A stretch of 39,538 nt of DNA from an uncultured bacterium (GTDB lineage: Bacteria > Verrucomicrobiota > Kiritimatiellia > RFP12 > UBA1067): the NCBI GenBank assembly GCA_900547945.1, contig URIT01000014.1, positions 1 to 39,538 on the forward strand, given 5' to 3'. Every line of letters begins with the position of its first letter. Position 1 is the stretch's first letter. Under the pieces are notes generated by a model, which saw nothing but the letters and a program-made list of their open reading frames with translations, was not told the origin of the DNA and ran no database searches. Of this stretch, positions 24,842 to 31,459 are shown in pieces. The translations under genes were made by a program, and so were the position numbers.

Positions 24842-25810
24842 TCAAAGTTTCCCCTCGGCGCGGGCGCAGAGCTGCGCGTCCAGCGCCTTCACGGCGTCGT
24901 GTCCGGCGGCGAGCAGCTTGTACTGCTGCGCGGCCGTCTCGACGAGGTTGACGAGATCGCGTCCGGCCGCGACCGGAATCGTGATCTGGGGCACCTCCAC
25001 GCCGAGAATCGTGCGCGTCCGGCGCTCCTCCCCGGTGCGGTCCAGCTCGCCCTCGGTCTCCTTCATGCTCTTGAGGGTGACCACGAGGTCGAGTTCCTTT
25101 TCCGCGCGCACGGCGGTGACGCCGAACACGCTGGGCACGTGGATGATCCCGATGCCGCGGATCTCCATGTAGTTGCGCGTGGCCGGCGAGGCCGCCGCGA
25201 ACAGCCGGTTCGCGGCCACGTCCTTGCGCAGGCACGTGAGATCGTCCGCCACCAGCGCGTTGCCGTGCTTGATGAGCCCGAGCGCCGTCTCGCTCTTGCC
25301 GAGCCCCGGCGCGCCTTCGAGCATCACGCCGAGGCCCGCCACCTCCACGGTCGTCCCGTAGAGGCGCATCTTCGGCGCGCGCAGCTTCTCCAGCACGAAT
25401 GTCGCCTGGTGGAAGAAGATGCGCGTCAGAAGCTCCGTGCGGCACACGACCACGCCCGCCGACTCCGCAAGCGAGGCGAGGACGGCGGGCACCTCGATGC
25501 CGCACGCGAAGATGAGGCAGTAGGCCCCGCGGTCGAAGAGCGCCTTCACGCGCGCGAGGCGCACGTCGGGCGCGAGGCTGTCGAGGTAGGCCTGCTCGGC
25601 CTGCCCGATCACCTGGATGCGGCGCCAGGCGAAGAAGCCGTAGAACCCCGTGAGGGCGAGGCCGGGCCGGTTGCACATCGGTTCAAGCACCTCGTGCTCC
25701 AGCCCGTCCCCGCCCACGACGACCTCCATGCGCAGACGCTCGGCCCCCTCCGCGACGAACGCGCGGAGGGTGAACGTCGGGGCGCCGGGGATCTGTTCCA
25801 CGGGGTCCAT
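24842..25810 (-). CDS. hprK: HPr kinase/phosphorylase
   Basis: 322 aa. An N-terminal MurF-like domain (about 1-135) precedes the P-loop kinase domain. Walker A is GAPGLGKSE at 166-174, an Asp pair ends LVADD near 190, and MEIRGIGIIHV at 215-225 is the HprK signature. The enzyme phosphorylates HPr on its regulatory serine and reverses this by phosphorolysis. In Firmicutes this controls catabolite repression; in many Gram-negatives it tunes a PTS relay. It begins 8 nt after hpf and is followed by ptsH and ptsI in tight order, so the signalling unit is complete apart from EIIA-type partners. Confidence 0.94.
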   Translation of the reverse strand: MDPVEQIPGAPTFTLRAFVAEGAERLRMEVVVGGDGLEHEVLEPMCNRPGLALTGFYGFFAWRRIQVIGQAEQAYLDSLAPDVRLARVKALFDRGAYCLIFACGIEVPAVLASLAESAGVVVCRTELLTRIFFHQATFVLEKLRAPKMRLYGTTVEVAGLGVMLEGAPGLGKSETALGLIKHGNALVADDLTCLRKDVAANRLFAAASPATRNYMEIRGIGIIHVPSVFGVTAVRAEKELDLVVTLKSMKETEGELDRTGEERRTRTILGVEVPQITIPVAAGRDLVNLVETAAQQYKLLAAGHDAVKALDAQLCARAEGKL

Positions 25811-25818
25811 GCGTCGTC

Positions 25819-26154
25819 TCAGTTACGCGGCGAATCGGCGCGCGCGGCGCGCACGCAGCCCTTGCGCGCCTTCACGCGCATCCTGAGCAGCTGGCGTTCG
25901 GCGCGCGCGGCGGCGGCGTCGATCACGCTCTTGCCGCTCTCGCTGAACTCCTTCGCGCCCACGGCCACCTCGCCAAGGCGGTTCGCCACGACTTCGGCCA
26001 TGTACATGTGCTTCTTCACGTCGACGTCGATCACGATCGCGACCTTCGTCACCTTCGGAAAGGCAACCTGAAGCTTCTCCATGCGCTTCTGCGCGTATTC
26101 CTTGAGCGACTCGATCTTCACGTCGCTGTGGCGCATCGTCACTTCTATGGACAT
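25819..26154 (-). CDS. hpf: Ribosome hibernation promoting factor
   Basis: 111 aa, short-form HPF/RaiA fold: MSIEVTMRHSDVKI, LKEYAQKRMEKL, KVAIVIDVDVKKHMYMAEVV and DAAAARAERQLLRMR. The protein binds the 30S decoding region and shuts down ribosomes in stationary phase. The long-form dimerisation domain is absent. A strong AAGGAGG lies 7 nt before the ATG in an A-rich leader after lptB (40-nt gap). Its place between lptB and the phosphorelay genes mirrors the proteobacterial lptB-rpoN-hpf-ptsN order, but with rpoN missing. Confidence 0.92.
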   Translation of the reverse strand: MSIEVTMRHSDVKIESLKEYAQKRMEKLQVAFPKVTKVAIVIDVDVKKHMYMAEVVANRLGEVAVGAKEFSESGKSVIDAAAARAERQLLRMRVKARKGCVRAARADSPRN

Positions 26155-26194
26155 GTGTACCTCCTTGTTCCTTATTTTGTTGTTTTGTGAAATG

Positions 26195-27022
26195 TCACAT
26201 CCTGAAATCCTCGCCCAGGTAGAGGCGGCGGGCGTCCTCGTCCTTCACCAGCTTCTCGCTCGGCCCCTCGCAGAGGAGGCGCCCGTCGTAGACGAGGTAG
26301 GCGCGGTCCACCACGTTCAGCGTCTCGCGCACGTTGTGGTCCGTGATGATGATGCCGAGGCCCTGGTTCCTCAGACCGCGCACGATCTCCTGGATGTCGT
26401 GGACGGCGAGCGGGTCGACGCCCGCGAACGGCTCGTCGAGCATGAGGATCGACGGGCGGCGCACGAGCGCGCGCGCGATCTCCAGCTTGCGCCGCTCGCC
26501 GCCGGAGAGCGTGTAGGCGGGCTGCTTCGCCACCTTCATCAGGTCAAGCGAGGCCAGCAGCTCCTCGCAGCGGGCCTTGCGGTCCGCCCGGCCCATCTTC
26601 AGCGTTTCGAGGATGGCCATCACGTTGTCCCACACGCTCAGCTTGCGGAAGATGCTCGCCTCCTGCGCGAGGTAGCCGAGACCCCGGCGCGCGCGCATGA
26701 ACACCGGGAGATGCGTCAGGTCCTGCCCCCGGAACTTCACCGTGCCGCGGTTCGGGCGCACGAGCCCCACGATCATGTAGAAGGTCGTCGTCTTGCCCGC
26801 GCCGTTCGGCCCGAGCAGGCCCACGATCTCGCCGCAGCGCACCTGCATCGACATGCCGTTCACCACCGTGCGGTCGCCGTAGATCTTCACAAGGCCGTCC
26901 GCCACGAGATCCGGCGCCGTCGGCAGCGCGTCGGCCACGGCCGGCGGTTCCGCGCTCCGGGCCGCACCCGCCGCGTTCTCGCTGGCCATCTCGGCCATCG
27001 CCTTCATCACAGGATCGTCCAT
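26195..27022 (-). CDS. lptB: LPS export ABC transporter ATPase LptB
   Basis: 275 aa. The ABC ATPase has Walker A GPNGAGKTTTFYMIVG, Q-loop LAQEASIFRKLSV, signature LSGGERRKLEIARAL, Walker B SILMLDEPFAGVDP and switch IITDHNVRETL. The sequence matches the LptB/branched-chain ATPase group, and FAGVDPLAV is typical of LptB. It powers extraction of LPS from the inner membrane with LptFG, not in this window. An Ala/Pro-rich N-terminal extension of about 38 residues is unusual compared with the roughly 240-residue family. The ATG at 27022 is 11 nt after the lptA stop with AGG upstream; a shorter internal start is possible. Confidence 0.93.
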   Translation of the reverse strand: MDDPVMKAMAEMASENAAGAARSAEPPAVADALPTAPDLVADGLVKIYGDRTVVNGMSMQVRCGEIVGLLGPNGAGKTTTFYMIVGLVRPNRGTVKFRGQDLTHLPVFMRARRGLGYLAQEASIFRKLSVWDNVMAILETLKMGRADRKARCEELLASLDLMKVAKQPAYTLSGGERRKLEIARALVRRPSILMLDEPFAGVDPLAVHDIQEIVRGLRNQGLGIIITDHNVRETLNVVDRAYLVYDGRLLCEGPSEKLVKDEDARRLYLGEDFRM

Positions 27023-27033
27023 CGTTCGCCGCC

Positions 27034-28251
27034 TCACTCGTCCTTGGACTTCTTCGCGCCGCCGGGGTTGAACAGGTCCTTCGGGTTGTTCGTCCCCTTC
27101 AGGCCCGGCAGCGTGATCACAGACTTCTCGACCGTCGCGAGGCCCGAGTCGATCCAGTACGTGATGCGCAGCCCGCGCACCTCGCTCGCGTCCCCCGGCC
27201 TCCCGCCCGCGTCGCGCAGCCACGCCGGGTTCCGTTCGTCGCCGTACATCACGATCCGCGACGCCGCCTTCGTGTAGACGGCCTTCGCGCACCACGCCGA
27301 CTTGTCCTCGTTCGTGATCGCGACGTTGCCGAGCGCCACGAGGCGCTTCATGTCGTTCGTCCCGTCCAGGAACACGAACAGGCGCTCCGCGTGCATCTGG
27401 TACTGCTCGTCGTCGACGGCGACGTTGCGGTCGAAGAGGATCACGCCCTCCTTGCGGTCGTAGTCCGTGCGGTCCGCCGTAATCACCGCCGGGCGCCCCG
27501 TCAGCTCCTTCTTCTCCTTCCGTGCGCCGGCCTTCTGCGCGGAGGCGGCCGGCGCCTCCGTCACGTCCTTTCCGGGATCCCGCGCCACCAGCTTCTTCGG
27601 CGCCGGGCGCTCGTCCGGATCCGGGTTCGCGAGGTACGCCGCCCGCTTCTCCGCGCGCACCGCCTTCTCCTCGGCCTGTTCGCGCGCGGCCTTCTCCGCC
27701 GCCACCTGCTCGCGCAGACGCTTCAGTTCAGCCTCCTTCGCGGCCTTCTCGGCCGCCGCCTTCCGCTCGGCCTCCGCGCGCGCCTTCCGCTCGGCCTCCT
27801 CCTTCGCCCGGCGTTCCGCCGCCGCCTTCTCCGCTGCGGCCTCCTCCTTCGCCCGGCGTTCCGCCGCCGCCTTCTCCGCTGCGGCCTTCCGTTCCGCCTC
27901 CTCGCGCGCCTTGCGCGCGGCCTCCGCCTTTGCCTTCTCGGCGGCCTCCTGCGCGGCCCGCTCCGCTGCGGCCTTCCGCTCGGCCTCCGCTTTCCGTTCG
28001 GCCTCCGCCTTCGCCCGCTGTTCGGCCTCGGCCTTCGCCTTGGCCTCCTGGAAGCGCCGCTCGACGTCGGCCTTTGCCGCCGCCTCCACGTCGGCAGCCG
28101 GCTGCGGAGCCGGAGCCGCTGTCTTCTTCTGCGCGGGACGGCGCAGCATCACGTCGTCCGGGTTCAGCAATTCGGACAGGTCGGTGGCCCCCCATGCGGC
28201 GGACACCAGCAGGGCGGACAACGCCGCGACAATGGCCAAACGCATCTTCAC
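27034..28251 (-). CDS. lptA: LptA/OstA-like periplasmic LPS carrier with a long TolA-like helical insert
   Basis: 405 aa. A signal peptide (MRLAIVAALSALLVSAAWGA) is followed by a Pro/Ala linker. About 155 residues (roughly 55-210) consist almost only of Ala, Glu, Lys and Arg (AERKAEAERKAAAERAA type), predicted to be one long charged helix like the TolA stalk. The C-terminal part (about 250-400) is the OstA/LptA beta-jellyroll: PAVITADRTDYDRKEGVILF, then MKRLVALGNVAI. LptA proteins form the periplasmic bridge for LPS; most are about 180-200 aa without such a stalk. The start is a GTG overlapping the lptC stop (GTGA), with GGGAG 9 nt upstream; an ATG two codons later is possible. Between lptC and lptB. 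Confidence 0.85.
   Translation of the reverse strand: MKMRLAIVAALSALLVSAAWGATDLSELLNPDDVMLRRPAQKKTAAPAPQPAADVEAAAKADVERRFQEAKAKAEAEQRAKAEAERKAEAERKAAAERAAQEAAEKAKAEAARKAREEAERKAAAEKAAAERRAKEEAAAEKAAAERRAKEEAERKARAEAERKAAAEKAAKEAELKRLREQVAAEKAAREQAEEKAVRAEKRAAYLANPDPDERPAPKKLVARDPGKDVTEAPAASAQKAGARKEKKELTGRPAVITADRTDYDRKEGVILFDRNVAVDDEQYQMHAERLFVFLDGTNDMKRLVALGNVAITNEDKSAWCAKAVYTKAASRIVMYGDERNPAWLRDAGGRPGDASEVRGLRITYWIDSGLATVEKSVITLPGLKGTNNPKDLFNPGGAKKSKDE
27793..27882. repeat. Perfect 45-bp tandem duplication inside lptA
   Basis: Positions 27793-27837 and 27838-27882 are identical and encode 15 residues (EKAAAERRAKEEAAA register) twice within the charged helix. An exact copy implies recent slippage or unequal exchange, and the helix length is probably variable between strains. 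Confidence 0.9.
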
Positions 28252-28760
28252 TTCAGAAAACTCCCTCGATCAAATCCGGTGTGGCCGGTACGGATCTCCG
28301 ACTGCGAAAAAATCTTGATGAACTCGCGCTCCAGGGAAAAGTAGATCCCCCGCCCCTTCACCGAGGAATCGCCGTACACCATCTGCGCCGCCCCCTCGAC
28401 CCAGCCGCTCTTCGTCTTGCGGTCCACCACGCAGCTCTCCGCGTCCAGCGACGCGAAGAGCGAGCCGTCCTCCTTGAACTGCTCCACGCGCACCTTCTCG
28501 CCCCAGACGAACCCCGTATCCTGGAAAACATGTGCCCGCCGCGCCGTGACGCGGCTCTTCACCTGTCCGTTCGGAAACGTCTCCAGCGGGATCTGCACGT
28601 TCTCGGCCGGCGCCTCCAGCTTCTTCACGCACTCCGCGTACGCGGCCCGGAGGCGCATCACGTCCGAGTCGTCCCCGCGCTCCTCCAGCCATTTCGCGCT
28701 GGAGAACGCCGTCGCGGTCAACGCGGTGAAGAGACAGATGATGGAAAGAGGGAACTTCAC
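28248..28760 (-). CDS. lptC: LptC-like LPS export protein
   Basis: 170 aa. An N-terminal hydrophobic segment (FPLSIICLFTALTATAFSSA) would anchor it in the inner membrane. The periplasmic part has the LptC/OstA-like pattern: VKSRVTARRAHVFQDTGFVWG, VRVEQFKEDGSLFASLDAESCVVDRKTKSGWVEG and VYGDSSVKGRGIYFS. LptC hands LPS from LptBFG to LptA. Identification rests partly on position directly before lptA and lptB. The start is GTG, 53 nt after kdsA. The stop overlaps the lptA start. Confidence 0.82.
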   Translation of the reverse strand: MKFPLSIICLFTALTATAFSSAKWLEERGDDSDVMRLRAAYAECVKKLEAPAENVQIPLETFPNGQVKSRVTARRAHVFQDTGFVWGEKVRVEQFKEDGSLFASLDAESCVVDRKTKSGWVEGAAQMVYGDSSVKGRGIYFSLEREFIKIFSQSEIRTGHTGFDRGSFLK

Positions 28761-28813
28761 TGTCGTGCCTGGTTCTTTGTCTTCGGTCTACGGTCTTTCG
28801 TCACGGAGCGGTG

Positions 28814-29692
28814 TCAGTGGTCGGCGGAATGGTGGTGGCCAGCGCAGCAGGCGTCCAGTTCCCCGACATCGGCGCCGACGACTTCGTGGATCGCGAGGAG
28901 CCGCGTCCAGAGCGCCCTCACGTCGTGGAAGGGAATGGCGTTCGCCGCGTCTGACAGGGCCTTCTTCGGATTGACGTGCGTTTCCATGAACACGCCGTCC
29001 ACACCCGTCGCCACCGCCGCGCGCGCGAGTGCCGGCGCGAACCGTCCGTCGCCGCCCGACCCCGTGCCGAGGCCGCCCGGACGCTGCACCGAATGCGTCG
29101 CATCGAAGACGACCGGGTAGCCCGTCTCGCGCATGATCAGGAGCGAGCGCATGTCCGCCACGAGATTCCGGTACCCGAAGCTCGCGCCACGTTCGCAGAG
29201 CACGATACGGCGGTTGCCCGTCGATTCGATCTTCCGGATGACGTTCACCATGTCCTCCGGGGCCATGAACTGCCCCTTCTTCACGTTCACGACGGCCCCC
29301 GTCTCGCCCGCCGCCACCACGAGGTCCGTCTGGCGCGCGAGGAACGCGGGAATCTGGAGGACATCGCAGACCTCGGCCACGCGCGCGCACTGCCACGGCT
29401 CGTGGACGTCGGTCAGCACCGGCACCTCGAACTTCTCGCGGATCTCAGCCAGAATGTCCAACCCCTCGTCGATTCCAGGTCCCCGGAACGACGCCACGCT
29501 CGTGCGGTTCGCCTTGTCGAAGCTCGCCTTGAAGACATAGTTCACCGAGAGGTCGTTCGCAACCTCCACGAGGCGCGCCGCAAGGTCGAGCGCCATCTTG
29601 CGGCTCTCGATCACGCACGGCCCGGCAATGAACGTCAAGGAGCCATCGCCGAAGGCGACGCCCCGATCCACGTCGATTTTACGGATCTTCAT
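28814..29692 (-). CDS. kdsA: 3-deoxy-8-phosphooctulonate synthase
   Basis: 292 aa TIM barrel that joins arabinose-5-phosphate and PEP to KDO-8-phosphate. Motifs: FIAGPCVIES with Cys26, which marks the metal-dependent class; KASFDKANRTS; TDVHEPWQ; LQIPAFLARQTDL; VNVKKGQFMAPEDM; ERGASFGYRNLV; VFDATHSVQRPG; and FMETHVNP. The last 16 residues form an odd tail with CC and HHH plus two further His, possibly a metal-binding appendage. It has a promoter overlapping the end of kdsB and a weak AAAGGGA upstream. It starts 27 nt after kdsB. Confidence 0.95.
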   Translation of the reverse strand: MKIRKIDVDRGVAFGDGSLTFIAGPCVIESRKMALDLAARLVEVANDLSVNYVFKASFDKANRTSVASFRGPGIDEGLDILAEIREKFEVPVLTDVHEPWQCARVAEVCDVLQIPAFLARQTDLVVAAGETGAVVNVKKGQFMAPEDMVNVIRKIESTGNRRIVLCERGASFGYRNLVADMRSLLIMRETGYPVVFDATHSVQRPGGLGTGSGGDGRFAPALARAAVATGVDGVFMETHVNPKKALSDAANAIPFHDVRALWTRLLAIHEVVGADVGELDACCAGHHHSADH

Positions 29693-29719
29693 GTTGAAAG
29701 TCTAGTTCCCTTTGCATGG

Positions 29720-30475
29720 CTAGTATACCATACCACGGGCCTTCATCAAAGCCTCGATTCGCACGGCATCTTCGGGCGTATCGACGCCCACGCCCTCGTC
29801 GTCCGTGCGGATGCAGGCGATCTTCGCACCCATCCAGAGCGCCCGAAGCTGCTCAAGTTTCTCCGTTTTCTCCAATTCGCATTGTTTTTCTGCGATATAG
29901 CGTTTCAGGAAACCGCCCCGGTAGGCGTAGATGCCGAGATGGCGCACGTAGAGGCCCGTCGTGTAGTCCTCCGGCGTGTCACGGCTGGCGGGAATCGTGG
30001 CGCGGGAGAAGTAGAGCGCGCCGTCGTCGCGGTCGAGGACGACCTTCACGACGGTCTTCGCGCGGAGGTCCTGTTCGGTGCGGATGGGCGTGACGGCCGT
30101 GGCCATGTCCCACTTCCCGCCCGGCTCCCGGAGGCGCGCGACGAGGGCGTCGATGAGGGCGGGGGCGATGAGCGGCTCGTCACCTTGGATGTTCACGAGG
30201 ATGTCGTCGTCCGCGAAGTCCCCGGCCGCACAGGCGATGCGGTCCGTGCCGCTCGGCAGGTCGCTCGGCGTCATCACGGCCCTGCCGCCGTGCGCCGCCA
30301 CGGCGTCCGCGATGCGCACATCGTCCGTCGCCACAATCACGTCGTCAAGGGATTGCGCCTTTTTGACAGCCTCCACGACCCAGGCGACAAGGGGTTTCCC
30401 GCAAAGGAGCGCAAGCGGTTTCCCCGGAAAGCGGCTGGACCCGTACCGGGACGGAATGATGCCTAAGATTTTCAT
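29720..30475 (-). CDS. kdsB: 3-deoxy-manno-octulosonate cytidylyltransferase (CMP-KDO synthetase)
   Basis: 251 aa nucleotidyltransferase: IIPSRYGSSRFPGKPL at 6-21, VIVATDD, VMTPSDLPSGTDRIA, VNIQGDEPLI, GLYVRHLGIYAYR and DEGVGVDTPEDA. It activates KDO with CTP for WaaA. The start is the family start (MKILGIIPSRYGS), yet no Shine-Dalgarno is present. An extended -10 box ends 6 nt before the ATG, implying a leaderless mRNA. Directly upstream lies a 27-bp perfect inverted repeat. The stop codon lies inside the -10 region of the kdsA promoter. Confidence 0.95.
   Translation of the reverse strand: MKILGIIPSRYGSSRFPGKPLALLCGKPLVAWVVEAVKKAQSLDDVIVATDDVRIADAVAAHGGRAVMTPSDLPSGTDRIACAAGDFADDDILVNIQGDEPLIAPALIDALVARLREPGGKWDMATAVTPIRTEQDLRAKTVVKVVLDRDDGALYFSRATIPASRDTPEDYTTGLYVRHLGIYAYRGGFLKRYIAEKQCELEKTEKLEQLRALWMGAKIACIRTDDEGVGVDTPEDAVRIEALMKARGMVY
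29722..29730 (-). promoter_or_regulatory. Extended -10 promoter of kdsA and the long downstream run
   Basis: TGGTATACT on the minus strand (TATACT at 29727-29722) includes the kdsB stop codon; transcription would start about 23 nt before the kdsA ATG. No -35 is visible. Confidence 0.6.
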
Positions 30476-30481
30476 GTACCC

Positions 30482-30490
30482 ATTCTACCA
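30482..30490 (-). promoter_or_regulatory. Extended -10 promoter of kdsB
   Basis: TGTGGTAGAAT on the minus strand, with TAGAAT at 30487-30482. Six bases separate it from the kdsB ATG at 30475, so the start point would coincide with the initiation codon. The hairpin arm at 30496-30522 occupies the -35 area. Confidence 0.55.
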
Positions 30491-30495
30491 CATCC

Positions 30496-30550
30496 CTTAA
30501 CCGAAGGGGAGGCAAAACGATTCAATCGTTTTGCCTCCCCTTCGGTTAAG
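30496..30550. repeat. 55-nt perfect inverted repeat (27-bp arms, 1-nt centre)
   Basis: The arm starting CTTAACCGAAGGGGAGG at 30496-30522 is perfectly complementary to 30524-30550. The inner part (AAAACGATT/AATCGTTTT) puts a T4 run inside the stem on both strands, so it may act as a bidirectional terminator after the NusG-like gene. It also has TTAA at both ends like the neighbouring modules and merges with the next one. Confidence 0.9.
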
Positions 30551-30599
30551 TCGCCGCTACGCGGCTTTAAGTGGTTAAGTCGCCGCTACGCGGCTTTAA
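30546..30599. repeat. Two direct copies of TTAA-bounded hairpin module A
   Basis: Identical 25-bp units at 30546-30570 and 30575-30599, joined by GTGG. Each is TTAAG + TCGCCGCTACGCGGC + TTTAA, with GCCGC/GCGGC as the stem. 30600-30626 shows no further feature. Confidence 0.88.
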
Positions 30600-30626
30600 A
30601 CTGTTGTCGCAGATCGAGGAGGGATT

Positions 30627-30662
30627 TCCGAAGGCATTTAAAGGCCGAAGGCCGATTTAACC
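30627..30662. repeat. Hairpin module B at the 3' end of the NusG-like gene
   Basis: A TTTAAAGGCCGAAGGCCGATTTAACC unit (GGCC stem, TTCG-type loop) preceded by CCGAAGGCA. The same stretch recurs almost identically at 31393-31428. The stop codon and last five codons of the NusG-like gene lie inside it. Confidence 0.88.
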
Positions 30663-31165
30663 ATTTCGCAGTCGCCGGGCGAGATGGAGGTGGCGACGGA
30701 CTGTCCGAGGATGTCGAGGTTGACGACGATGGTCGCCGCCGCGCCCTCGCGCCGGATGTAGCCCTCAAGCCCACGAAACGGACCCGACGTCACGCGCACA
30801 AGGTCGCCGACCTTGAACTGGGGCCCCGTGTAGACGACGGGCGCGCCGCGCGCCATGCGCGCAATCTGGCGCAGTTGGTGGATCATCTCGCGCGGACGCC
30901 CCACGGGGATCGTCCGCACGAGCAGATTCGTCCGGAGCATCTTCAGCCGCCCGTCGGCGTCCAGCCGCGTGAACACGTACCCCGGAAACAGCGGCAGCTC
31001 CGTCCGCACCTTGCGCCTCTGCACCTTCGTGACCTTCACATACACCGGCAGATACCGGAAACAGCCATAGGAGGCGAGATAGGCGACGACCTTCTTCTCC
31101 GTGCGCGGCTTCACATGAAGAACGTACCAGGAAGAGGTATGCGGGGGCTGATGGGGACAGTTCAT
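30638..31165 (-). CDS. NusG/RfaH-like transcription antitermination factor (NusG paralogue)
   Basis: 175 aa. The NGN domain (about 12-110: SWYVLHVKPRTEKKVVAYLASYG, then TELPLFPGYVFTRLD) and a C-terminal KOW domain (FKVGDLVRVTSGPFRGLEGYI) are complete. It is not the housekeeping nusG, which normally lies by secE and rplK. Specialised paralogues (RfaH, UpxY, LoaP) bind RNA polymerase and allow read-through of long polysaccharide or LPS operons, and here kdsB-kdsA-lpt genes follow. The final residues SAFGL and the stop are encoded by repeat module B. No Shine-Dalgarno is seen; another copy of module B lies 8 nt upstream of the ATG. The target operon is inference. Confidence 0.85.
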   Translation of the reverse strand: MNCPHQPPHTSSWYVLHVKPRTEKKVVAYLASYGCFRYLPVYVKVTKVQRRKVRTELPLFPGYVFTRLDADGRLKMLRTNLLVRTIPVGRPREMIHQLRQIARMARGAPVVYTGPQFKVGDLVRVTSGPFRGLEGYIRREGAAATIVVNLDILGQSVATSISPGDCEMVKSAFGL

Positions 31166-31172
31166 GGAAATA

Positions 31173-31225
31173 TTAAGTCGGCCTTCGGCCTTTAAGTGGT
31201 TAAGTCGCCGCTGCGCGGCTTTAAA
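31173..31225. repeat. Modules B and A upstream of the NusG-like gene
   Basis: TTAAGTCGGCCTTCGGCCTTTAA (module B, 31173-31195) is followed, via GTGG, by TTAAGTCGCCGCTGCGCGGCTTTAA (module A with one base change in the loop). Module B here is inverted relative to the copy at 30638-30660, so the gene is bracketed by inverted copies. Confidence 0.88.
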
Positions 31226-31242
31226 TTACCAGGGCAAAACCC

Positions 31243-31361
31243 GGACGCGACAAGCGCGTCCCTCCCGTATCATTCGCAGGACTGACAAGATACGCCCCTC
31301 CCGTATCTTCGCAAAACCGGTAAGATGCGCCCTTTCGGGGAGGGACGCGCTTGTCGCGTCC
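31243..31361. repeat. 24-bp inverted repeat pair with internal hairpins
   Basis: 31243-31266 (GGACGCGACAAGCGCGTCCC...) is the exact reverse complement of 31338-31361. Each arm is itself a hairpin (GGACGCG/CGCGTCC, 5-nt loop). Between them CCTCCCGTAT occurs twice, and AAGATACG pairs with CGTATCTT. No gene is seen in 31226-31392; it looks like a composite non-coding repeat element. Confidence 0.85.
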
Positions 31362-31392
31362 GCAATCATCGTCGAAGGACGTGTATGGATTG

Positions 31393-31454
31393 TCCGAAGG
31401 CATTTAAAGGCCGAAGGCCGACTTAACCACTCAAAGCCGCGTAGCGGCGGCTTA
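31393..31454. repeat. Modules B and A after manC
   Basis: 31393-31428 nearly repeats 30627-30662 (module B and flank). It is followed by a diverged module A (AAAGCCGCGTAGCGGCGGCTTAA) ending 5 nt before the manC stop codon. Confidence 0.85.
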
Positions 31455-31459
31455 ATATA

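Noticed and set aside
31393..31454. Possible CRISPR-like array in the repeats around 30500-31460
   Set aside because: Units are joined by a constant GTGG and not unique spacers, occur in both orientations, and no cas gene is present.
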